Assembly (NCBI GenBank): GCA_039707655.1
Contig: CM077676.1
Coordinates: forward strand, 434,349,379 to 434,413,378
Length of the DNA: 64,000 nt
Direction of reading: 5' to 3'
From: Elymus sibiricus
Taxonomy: Eukaryota > Streptophyta > Magnoliopsida > Poales > Poaceae
The notes below the pieces were generated by a model. It saw only the letters and a list, made by a program, of their open reading frames with translations, made no database searches and was not told the origin of the DNA. The translations under genes were made by a program, and so were the position numbers. This document shows, piece after piece, positions 19,922 to 29,312 of the stretch; within the stretch, counting starts at the first letter, position 1; each line of letters begins with the position of its first letter.

Positions 19922-22900
19922 CATTGGCGGAGGCAGCGTGTAGGCACGGTGGGCCGTGGCCCACCCAGAATATTTAGATATTTTTTTTACCATATAGTAG
20001 TTTTACTGTCTAAGGCCCACTGGCCCAGCTGAGTAGCTCTTTTCCTCCCAGACCCATGCGTGAGAAGCAGAGCAACGAAAGAGCGAGGCTGCCCTAGCAC
20101 ACCGCCACGCCTGGTCGGCCCTTGCACGCCGCCACGCCGCCTCCCAGTTCCGGCTCTCCCTTGCCGTCGGCCCGCCCGTAGCCCCTTCCCTTGCCGCTCC
20201 CCTCCTCTCTTCGCTCCCCTGCCCACCTCGCCATCTCGGGTCGATTCTTGGAAGTTGGAAGCAGTGACCAATCTCGATCCGCCCACGGCCCGCTTCACCA
20301 TCGCCGGCGCCTCGACGCCTCTCCAAGCTGCAGCTGCGTCTCCAGGCTCCAGGCGCCAGCTTCCCCATCCTCTGGTTCAACATGGCAAGGTGAGACTCAG
20401 CCGGACTGCTTTTTTTTTGTGAGTGAAGATAATGTTCAGGATTCAGGAATTGCACAGCCTCGACGTCGACAGTCACGTGGATTCATACTTCTTTGGAGGG
20501 CAATGCTCACGAATTTACCAAACTACCTGGTTATTAGGGGGTGGAGCTTGGTTCCAAGTTGATGCTTGGGGCTGCGACGCAGATTTCTACCAACAATAAA
20601 AGATCCAAAGAAATGAAAGCATCTTCAGATATCATAGACATTGTTCAGTTTGTAAAAAATAAAATCCTAGAAATAAAGGCTTGGATCACAGTACCTTAGC
20701 CTTGGCGAGATCCAAATGCACATAAATGCAGTACAGAAAGTGATGTGTTATATCATTGTAGTTGGTTACAACTTACAAGCCTGACAAGAATTCATATAGA
20801 GTAAGATTAAAATGTAGTTAACCTATGTCAAATGGGTATGGAAAATATTCTCATAGGTTAGACACCATTCTACCACAGAAAATCTTAGCAGCACCATAAT
20901 TGATGCTTATTTAGTTGACAATGATGTATATTGATTTTGATGAAATGAAATTGCAGAACAGATCATGAAGAGGAATGGTGCCACTGCCATTATGGACCTT
21001 TTTCGAATACATGAAGAGAAAGCGAGGAAGATTGCAGAGGCAACGCCAAGTCCTCCATCACCCCAACAACCAAGTCCTTCAGTCCATTCCGATACAGACA
21101 CTGAGATTGATATTGAAATTGAAGAGGCAACGCCAAGTCCTCCATCACCCCAACAGCCAAGTGCACATGTCTTTTCAGGTGATCCAGGGAAAAGAACTCC
21201 CATTTCAGAGTATGCTTTTAATGATCAAGATAGTGTTCGAAGAAGATATATTGCAAAAACTGCATGCCAACCATATGCACATGCTTTTCAAGTCAGGAAA
21301 ATCTATGGTAAAAATCGACACTTTGGTTTTGTTTGGTTTGAAAAGTACAATTGGCTAGAATATAGTGTCTCAAAGGAAGCAGCATATTGCTTTGTGTGCT
21401 ATTTGTTCAAAGGGAAAACTAATGGGGGGCCTAGGGGTGATGCCTTTGTTAAAACTGGTTGGAGAAGTTGGAACAAACCCGATGCACTGGACAAACATGT
21501 GGGTGGTATTGGTAGCATTCACAACCAAGCTCAAGAGAAGTACAATTTATTTGTGACACCTCAAACGTCAATTGATAATATCATTGTGAAGGTGTCTAAA
21601 GAGGATCTACGTCTTTACAAGGCTAGGCTAACTTATTCATTAAGATGCTTGAGGTTTCTTTTGAACCAAGGATTGGCATTTCGTGGACATGATGAGAGTG
21701 AAGAATCTAGCAATAGGGGCAACTTTCTTGAACTTCTAAAATGGTTTTCAGAAAATGATGAAGAAGTTGATAAGATTGTTTTGCACAATGCTCATGGAAA
21801 CTGCATCTTGACTAGTCCAATGATACAAAAACAAATTATTGAATGTTGTGTTGTGCTAACTACAAAACAAATTATTGAAGATCTTGGTGATGAGCACTAT
21901 GCAATCCTAGCTGATGAGTCTAGTGATGCATCTCACAAAGAGCAACTTGCTATTTGCATACGTTATGTTGATAAAGTTGGAAAGGGGTGTGAGAGGTTTC
22001 TTGGTGTTGTTCATGTTGCCAACACAACTTCCTTGTCACTTAAAGCTGCAATTGAATCTTTGCTTACCGATCATCATTTGACTCTTACTCAAATCCGTGG
22101 GCAAGGATATGACGGGGCTAGCAATATGAAAGGGGAGATTAAAGGGTTGAAAACATTGATCATGAAAGAGTCGCCCTCTGCTTATTACATTCATTGCTTT
22201 GCACATCAACTTTAATTGGTTCTTATTGCCGTGCCAAAGGGAAATGAACCATGTAAATGGTTTTTTGATCGTATTTCTTACTTGCTCAATATTGTTGGAG
22301 TTTCTTGCAAGCGTCATTACATGCTTCGAGATGTTAGAGCTCAAAAGGTTTTGGAAACACTTGAAATGGGTGAAATTGAAAGTGGAAGTGGGTTAAATCA
22401 AGAGATGGGATTAGCTAGACCCGGTGATACTCGGTGGGGTTCTCATTTTCGAACCATTTTGCACATTATTACCATGTATCCCACAATACTAGAAGTACTT
22501 GATACTATTGGAAAAGATCCTTCACAAAGCGGTGAGTGGACAAGAATACGTGCAGTGGCTTTTGCCTTGGAGTCATATGACTTTGTTTTCAATCTTCACG
22601 TGATGCTTGTTATTCTTGGCCACACTAATGAGTTGTCTCGATCATTGCAAAAGAGAGATCAAGATATTGTTAATGCAATGGCACTTGTTAGTTTGGCAAA
22701 GAATAAAATGCGACATATGAGGTCTCATGGCTGGGAAGAATTTCTTGCAAAGGTGACATTGTTTTGCAACAAACATGGCATTGAAGTTCCTACACCGGAG
22801 GATAATTATGTGCCTCATGGAAGATCACCTCGGTATTATGAAGTGCAAACAAATGATGATCGTTATAGAAGAGAAGTATATCTTGGTATCCTTGATCAAA

Positions 22901-23627
22901 TCATTCAAGAGCTTGACAATAGGTTTGATGAGGTTAATATGGAGTTGCTTATTTGCATGTCTGCATTGAATCCCGCCAATTCATTTGCTTCTTATGATGC
23001 ACTCAAGGTAATGAAACTTGCTGAATTCTACCCCAGGACATATCAAGCATGGATTTGTTAAGGCTTGAATTCCAACTTGCTACTTTATTGATGATATGAG
23101 ACAAGATGATAGGTTCAGATCTGTGCGTAATATTGCTGAACTCTCTGTTATGCTTGTTGGTACAAACAAACATGTTCTCTATGATTTGGTCTACATGCTT
23201 ATCAAATTGGTATTGATCTTACCGGTGGCCACGACGAGTGTTGAAAGAGTATTTTCGGCAATGAATCTAGTGAAAAATAAGTTGAGAAATAGTATGGGTG
23301 ATGATCTCATGAACAATTGCTTAGTGACATTCATTGAGCGAGATGTGTTCTTGAAAGTAAGCGAGGAAGAAATAGTTGAAGATTTCATGGCAAAGGAATG
23401 TCGTAGAGTTACTTAGTGTTGTAGTTTGCTACATATGTGTATCTTTCATGTAAGACTTTGTATTTGCAACGTTGCAAATTTGGAATATTTGGGAACTATA
23501 ATGTTGTCTGACTTGATTGAGCTATTTGTATTATATTTTTGCCAACTATTGTATGACACTAGGATTAGGTAGAAAGAATTTTTTTAAGGTGTGCACACCC
23601 TCCATTTCTTTCGTGGCTCCGCCACTG
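19922..23627 (+). mobile_element. hAT transposon nested in the MULE
   Basis: Starts CATTGGCGGAGGCAGCG at 19922 and ends TGGCTCCGCCACTG at 23627. The ends are imperfect inverted repeats (CAGTGGCGGAGCCA read inward from the right). A perfect 8-bp duplication GGTGGCGG flanks it (19914-19921 and 23628-23635), as expected for hAT. It contains one decayed transposase. Its 5' part (20040-20395) is a GC-rich exon-like stretch ending in a GTGAGA donor; 20396-20964 is intron-like, ending in TTGCAG shortly before the transposase ATG. Confidence 0.92.
20965..23416 (+). pseudogene. hAT transposase (zinc-finger MYM1-like group), broken
   Basis: A cut-and-paste transposase of the plant hAT group often annotated as zinc finger MYM-type protein 1-like. 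From ATG 20965: a repeat-rich acidic N-terminus (EEATPSPPSPQQPS twice), a TTF-type zinc finger (FGFVWFEKYNWLEYSVSKEA, AAYCFVCYLF), a DUF4371-like core (LADESSDASHKEQLAICIRY; GQGYDGASNMKGEIKGLK; YYIHCFAHQL) and a C-terminal hAT dimerisation domain (LPVATTSVERVFSAMNLVKN). Lesions: an in-frame TAA at 22213-22215 (probably from CAA, after CFAHQL), then frameshifts near 23045 and 23083. The termini are better preserved than the gene. Confidence 0.88.
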
Positions 23628-23635
23628 GGTGGCGG

Positions 23636-23802
23636 GGGTAGTTGGGCTGGAAGGGGTGGGCTGCCCACACGACAAATAAACTGGCCGACGCAAACAAACA
23701 AGCATGTCTTATTGTTTGTCAACGGGTGGGGACATATTAGAGGATGATGTCAGCTTAGATGTGAGGTATTATCTCACATCTAGATGTGACATAGACAGAC
23801 CC
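23636..23802. repeat. MULE right end including terminal inverted repeat
   Basis: Remaining right-hand MULE sequence between the hAT and the terminus. The inverted repeat occupies about 23753-23802 and ends at the second TTGCCAAAA. Confidence 0.75.
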
Positions 23803-24027
23803 TTGCCAAAAATCCTGCCGTCGTACCCGGTCCTGAGCAAGCACGAGGATGATGTGGTCTACCTAGTCTTCACTGATTTCAGGCACGGGGCAGATCGATT
23901 GGAGTACCATGGCCAGTATTTGCTTCGGGTTGATATGCTGCGTCAGACGGTCAGGCACCATCCAAGCACAACAGAGCAGATTTGTGCACAACCCTTCGCC
24001 AGTGAGTGCAGTGCCTACTGTTATTAG
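23803..24027 (+). pseudogene. DUF1618-family gene, 3' part
   Basis: Continues the gene cut at 10168. The frame reads LPKILPSYPVLSKHEDDVVY, LVFTDFRHGADRLEYHGQYL, LRVDMLRQTVRHH and stops at 24025-24027. This is the usual DUF1618 C-terminal region, with the PVLS...D..YL pattern. The sequence after the stop is probably 3' UTR. Confidence 0.85.
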
Positions 24028-24570
24028 AGGACCACATGGTGCTACTAGCTACTGCTACTTCCTCTAGCCATAGCCATATATAATTTCGTTTGCATACTGC
24101 TGTTATTAGACCCCAAACACCAACAACTCACAGGTAATTCAAATCAATCATCAAGTATATGGTTTTGTTTTATTATGGGGAAGTCATCTTTTGATTTTGT
24201 ACTGATCCATAGCCTCATCAAGCATCTCATAAAGGTTCTGCCTATTAGGTTGCAACGGTTCATATTAATGCGTGTTCAATTCCTGCAATAAGGTTCTATA
24301 TGTCCACGAAATCCAAGTTCACAATACAAGTCAACCATTTTAGGTGAAAACTAGATGACACTCCCCTAGAGTTTACAAAGCTCACAAAAAAAGGCCTAGA
24401 TTTTGACAAGTCGGAGCCATTATCTGGCTAGAATTTCCATCAGCATATAGTGATATAACAGAGTTATATCACAAGGGACAAACAAGGAGTATATATGTTG
24501 AATAAAAATCATGACTGCCAACTCGAGAGATATGTTCCACAACAAAAATCAAACACATCATGCAAGCTAG
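24028..24570. other. 3' flank of the DUF1618 gene
   Basis: AT-rich, no gene. A TATAACAGAGTTATA inverted motif lies near 24450. It ends where CACTA-3 begins. Confidence 0.35.
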
Positions 24571-25564
24571 CACTACTGGAATTTCACCCTACGCCGAGTG
24601 TCAGAAACACTCGGCGAATGAGCCAAATAAACTCGGCGAAGTCTTTGCCGAGAATTGCTCTCGGCAAAGAGTACTTATCATACACCTCTCAGGCAAATAG
24701 AATTTTGCCGAGAACCAACGGTCTGGCACTCGGCAAACTATTTGCCGAGAATCAAACAGTGCCTCTCGGCAAAATAAAATAACTTCACGGCCGCTGGTTC
24801 AATCAGGTCTTGGCTGAGAGCCAAATAGAGAATCGGCAAACATGTGGACATTGCCGAGATCCTCTACTCGGCTTACCTAGAACAGGCAGCTTCCATTAAC
24901 TCCCCTTTACCGAGTACCTTATCCGCTACTCGGCAAAATCACAACAAAATTGCCAATGTGGCACAAGTCCATTCTACCGAGCGTTGTTCTAGGAAAATTT
25001 TAGTTCGCCGAGTTGCTCTCTCGGCAAAGATGCATTGTCAGCTTGGTTTCTGCTTATTTTTCATGTAACCCTGCAGCAAAAACAGATATAACAGTACTAT
25101 CCACTTAGAGAAATTTGTATACTCTATAAGGATCACATACATAACGACAAACTCACATAAGCATTATATATGATCCACAGAAGCTTCATATGAAGTCATA
25201 AAGTAGTTATTTAGCATGAGTGCGCTCTCACTAAACAACAAAGTGGCCAATGCATGTTTACATACGACAACATGATAAAAGCAACACCACAATTATGACA
25301 AACTGAAAGAGGATTATTAAGTTCTTCAATCAACTCAATTGGTTAAGCTGGCCTGCACCATTGTCTAATTCATGATTTCTCTTCTCATCGAGCACATACT
25401 GATTACAATGATTCTCTGCCGCCTCTCTACTATTTAACTAATCGTATGAGCAGCCTTTGTAACGAAGCACTTGTTCATTGTATGCGGACCATGAATCATA
25501 CACTCTTGGACACCTACCTCTGTACACCGCATACCACTTCATCTACAAAGAAAGAGAAAAAGGC

Positions 25565-25920
25565 GAACTTGCCCACATCGACCGTCAACGTCAAAAGTCG
25601 ATTTCTTTCATTCGGGAACATCTCTTACCACTCTCATCCTCATGTGGTTGTATATATGGTAGACACTCTCTCACTGGTATTTCGGCTATCGGTGATGGTC
25701 GAGCTGGTGAGCCCGTCGTGCGTTACCAAGGTATCACAAGACGAACTCACCCAGATTGACCGTCAATGTCAAAAGACGATTTCTTTTCTTCGGAAACATC
25801 TCTTACAACTCTCATCTCTTAGGTGGTTGTATATATGGTGGACACTCTCTTACTGGTATTTTGACTGTCGGTGATGGTCGCTTCTCCTTCTTCCCCAAGT
25901 GCATTACCAAGGCATGGCAC
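25565..25920. repeat. 178-bp tandem duplication in CACTA-3
   Basis: Two copies starting GAACTTGCCCACATCGACCG (25565) and GAACTCACCCAGATTGACCG (25743), each with a GTGGTTGTATATATGGT block. The copies differ at many sites. Confidence 0.75.
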
Positions 25921-26084
25921 AAGGAGAAGAAAGAGAAGTGACCCCCACATCAATAGTGAGAATCCTTCACACAGGGAGCCCCATCGGACTGAAAGTCAAC
26001 AATACTAAGACATAATTATGCAGTACATCGATCAACATTACATAATTAAATAGTACTAGGATAGACCTCCACTACTAGGACATA

Positions 26085-26363
26085 CTACTCTAATAGATCA
26101 TCAGCGTCAGTGGTTGCCCTCTCTATCGTAGTCAATGCGTCAGCAGCTTCCCTCTCGGCCACAGCAGCCGTCGCTAATGCACCAGCGGCTGCCCACTCGG
26201 CCGCAGCCGCCACCAATGCGTCGGTGGCTGCCCTTTCAGTGTTGGTGGCTGCCCTTTCTGCGTCGGTGGTTGCCCTTTCAGCGTCGGTGGCTGCCCTCTC
26301 TAGAGCTGCAACCACCCTAATGGGGGCCTCAGTCTCCCTAACAAAGCGTCTACACGATCCCAT
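26085..26363 (-). CDS. Ala-rich reading frame made of 7-residue repeats
   Basis: A 92-residue frame whose middle repeats AATDAER / ATTDAER (21-bp units), with further Ala-rich repeats after it. It has low complexity and could be a helical segment of a CACTA accessory protein or a minisatellite that stayed open by chance. A GC-rich stretch at 26610-26860 lies upstream on the same strand, with A-rich, intron-like DNA between. No known domain. Confidence 0.25.
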   Translation of the reverse strand: MGSCRRFVRETEAPIRVVAALERAATDAERATTDAERAATNTERAATDALVAAAAEWAAAGALATAAVAEREAADALTTIERATTDADDLLE

Positions 26364-26916
26364 TTTTCTCCTTCGCTAGCAATAACCTAATTAAACAAGC
26401 TAGGTAAACAAACTAGAGCCAACTAGCAACAACCTAATTTAAAAACCTAAGTAAAAAACCTAACTAACAAACTAGTCCAACTAAAAAACCTAAGTAAATA
26501 GATAACAAACTAGGCAAATTAAAAAACCTAAGTAGACCTAAGTAAATAACTAGCCTAATTAAAAAACCTAAGTAAAACCTAATAATTTAGACAATGCAAA
26601 AAATTCACTTCTGGTGGTGGAGTGCCGTCGGCGGGGTCGGTGGAGGCTGACAGTGGAGGCAGGCCGGTAGTGGAGGATGGTTGTGGGGTGGAGGGGCGCG
26701 GTGGAGGATGGCGGTGGAGCCGGCCGGCAGTGAGGCAGTCAGCATTGGGGGTGGCCCGGCGGTGAAGGGGCGCGGCGCGGGGACACCGGCGGTGCGGAGG
26801 CGTGGGAGTGAGAGAGAGAGGTGAGCGCGGGAAGTGAGAGAGAGTTTGAGGGAAAAAAATTAAGTGCCCCCGCGGAAGCTTTCCCGAGCGGCTGTTGGTG
26901 GTGCACTCGAAAAAGC

Positions 26917-27070
26917 TCCAAACATCTGAGATCTAGGTCAAAGCTTTTCCGAGTGCGCCTCTCGGTGTAGAAACATCTGAGATCTAGGTCAATGCCTTTT
27001 CCAAGTGCTCCTCTCGGTAAAGAAACATCTGAGATCTAGGTCAAGGCCTTTTCCAGGTGCCCCTCTCGGA
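26917..27070. repeat. 51-52-bp tandem triplication in CACTA-3 subterminal DNA
   Basis: AACATCTGAGATCTAGGTCA starts at 26921, 26972 and 27024. Each copy is followed by a TTTTCC(G/A)AGTGC.CCTCTCGG segment. Confidence 0.8.
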
Positions 27071-28252
27071 AATGTTTTATTTAAATTATGTTCCAAAACT
27101 ATATAGATACTATATGATTCACTTCTTGCATGCACATATTGATATAAGATGACTCACTTCTTGCAGGCACATATTTAACGGTTGGATCGGGCATGCCGCC
27201 GAGGTACATTCGCCCCCAGTGGTAGGGCCAGCCCCTCCCTCGGCTACACAAGGCCCACACATGTCGTAAGGAAATCATATAGGATTTTCCAAACCGCTTC
27301 TGGACATGATTTCATGTGTCCACCATGCATATCTGCAATTTCTTGCGCCGAAACCCTAGGAGTGCAATAAATGTCTCAAATATTGCAGGCGGGCTTGAAA
27401 AATGCAGGGTCCTGGTGCGTGCCATGCTATGGCCTCGTTTGAGAGCACAAGATGTTTTGAGGCCAACGGAGCAACATCCCTGCACTTCCATCACAAACCG
27501 GACATGTTCCCTCTCGATAGCTAGAAACTACTAGGAGATGGTGCAGTTTGCAAGCGGTCTCCGGTCAGGCTTCTATGAAATGTGCTCAAACTTTTACCAC
27601 ACCCTATAGGGGCCATGTGATGACACCGTGCCAGGTCTCGAGGATTTCCGGCATCGTACGATTTTCCGTGGATTTAAGCGGCTCGGTCGGGCATGTCGCC
27701 GAGGTACATTCGCCACCCGGTTGGGGGGCATGCCCCTCCCTCGGCTGCACAAGGCCTACGCATGTCGCAAAGTCATCATATAGGACATTTTACCATGGTG
27801 AATTTTAGATAGGATGTTGATGTCCACAATTCATTTTACTGACTTTATGTTGCAGATGAGAACTGATATATACTGCCGTCAATCAATTGCATTTCTCTGT
27901 ATTTAAGAACATGATAATACACTTCATCTTTGCACAAAATATTAATCTACTTGGAACAGAGATGATACCAATGACATTAGTCTGCTAATGCCGATGCAAT
28001 ATGGGTTTTTCTGGATTAGTCAGTGCCTAATCCTGTGTATTGTTTTCCTGTGATTGAAACTGTTGCAATTGTTGTACCCCACCACCGGGCAGTTGGCCAT
28101 CACGCCGAGTCTTCCTCCCTTGTTGTCCATTTTTCCATGGTGAATTTTAGGTAGCTACTTTGTCTACAAATATAACAATGGTTAACATTCTCCGGGTTAA
28201 TCTGAAAAGTGTGATGCTACTCTTATTGATGCCTTTTTGTTGTAGTGTACTA
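27071..28252. repeat. Unclassified DNA with two dispersed repeat copies
   Basis: Blocks near 27185-27290 and 27685-27790 share CGGGCATG.CGCCGAGGTA, CATTCGCC and CCCCTCCCTCGGCT, and both are followed by CATATAGGA. They are about 500 bp apart and in the same orientation. 27810-28250 also holds two CCATGGTGAATTTTAG copies. No gene. I cannot assign the repeats to a class. Confidence 0.5.
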
Positions 28253-28413
28253 CTCCCTCCGTTTCTAAATATATGTCTTTTTAGAGAATCCAATATGGAC
28301 TACATACAGAGCAAAATGAGTGAATTTATACTCTAAAATACATCTACATACATCCTTATGTAGTCCATATTGAAATCTTGAAAAGACGTATATTTAGAAA
28401 TGGAGGGAGCGAG
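28253..28413. mobile_element. Stowaway-like MITE
   Basis: Starts CTCCCTCCGTTTCTAAATAT after TA and ends ATATTTAGAAATGGAGGGAG, an inverted repeat with TA nearby on both sides. An internal pair (CAATATGGACTACATA and TATGTAGTCCATATTG-like segments) makes most of the element a foldback. It matches the Tc1/mariner-derived Stowaway MITEs common in grasses. The right tip carries a short extra CGAG before TA. Confidence 0.8.
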
Positions 28414-29312
28414 TAAGAGATATGACAGATAACAAAATTCTCTATGTGGGTTTTTAATAGTTTGATCAGTAATTCTCAGTCTTGGCTACGTGTAGTTTCT
28501 TCATGTTGTAATCTGAAAAGTGTGGCCATTGTACTAAGAGCCAATATGTGGGTACATAGTTCTAGATGTCTATGAACTATAGGAGTGAATGTGCCATTCA
28601 GTTCTGTTAAATACATTCTTCATGGTATATTATAGTTACTGCTTTATCCTAGAATGTGGATTTTGGTTTGAAACTGTATCCAGCTCAAAAGTTTATGAAA
28701 GCAGTTTCCAAATAGAAGAACCAACTGTTGCATTAAGAATCCTATACTCCGTAAAGGATTGTTATTTAAGAGGAAAGATTTCCATTTGATGAAGTATAGA
28801 AGTTGTACCAACTTCTTTACTAATCTGCATATATTCTTGCCATAAATCTGAACTCACGATTTGCGTTTCATTCTAAGAGAGATCAAGACGTGGATCGCCA
28901 CGTGTTTGAGTTTGCTCCTACAAAGATTTTTGCTTGCTTTCATTTTAATAGAGTTCTATAAGTGCTACACCGATTTAAGAAAACCATCCTCATAGCTCTT
29001 AACATTTCAATTGATTTACAGATATGTGTGTATGTTCCACCATAACATGACGAAAAAAGTATTGATGGGAGCATCGATATTTTCTATTGTTGGATCTTAT
29101 ATAAAGTAAGATAACAAAAAATGTTCGCTCATTGCCTATGGTTTCTGTTATTGCAGTGTTTTCGGTGCCCTCGGTGATGCCAGCTCAGACTATGTTGAAT
29201 TGGCATGAAGTTAATTAGGGAAAAACAATTCCCAGAGAACCAGTGAGGCGTGGCGTGCCATTGCGCACTACCTGCTAGTGTATGATCAAGAAGCAATGGA
29301 AACAGTTGATCA
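28414..29312. other. AT-rich spacer
   Basis: No gene. One ATCTGAAAAGTGTG.CCAT motif here also occurs before the MITE. A short open stretch near 29230-29310 shows no recognisable domain. It ends at the poly-T that marks the LINE-1 tail. Confidence 0.35.

Larger units (their letters stand above)
10169..23802. mobile_element. Mutator-like element (MULE), 13.6 kb, with captured sequence
   Basis: The ends are inverted repeats of about 50 bp. Both carry CACATCTAGATGTGA exactly 14 bases from the tip and CTCACATCTAA further in; the right end, read inward, begins GGGTCTGTCTATGTCACATC. A perfect 9-bp duplication TTGCCAAAA flanks it (10160-10168 and 23803-23811), the Mutator signature. No MURA-type transposase was seen, so it looks non-autonomous. 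It holds a long leader/intron region, a B3-like gene, a 42-bp minisatellite array, a GC-rich exon and a nested hAT. It interrupts a DUF1618 gene. I recall this terminal sequence as typical of Triticeae Mutator elements. Confidence 0.85.
24571..27075. mobile_element. CACTA-3: left-end-bearing CACTA fragment
   Basis: Begins CACTACTGGAATTTCACCC at 24571, followed to about 25060 by many CTCGGCAAA / TTTGCCGAG motifs in both orientations, the subterminal array. CCGAGTGCGCCTCTCGG-like motifs return at 26880-27070, but no TAGTG terminus follows, so the right end is deleted or lies beyond recognition. Inside are a tandem duplication, an Ala-rich frame and a GC-rich leader-like stretch (26610-26860), but no transposase. 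Probably non-autonomous and right-truncated. Confidence 0.7.

Noticed and set aside
20003..20476. GC-rich frames on both strands at the start of the hAT
   Set aside because: They overlap each other, have no domain, and fit a 5' exon or leader of the hAT better than a separate gene.
24571..28260. CACTA-3 extending to the TAGTG at 28253-28257
   Set aside because: That TAGTG lies at the start of a Stowaway-like MITE, and no CTCGGC-type subterminal repeats precede it; the true right end was not found.
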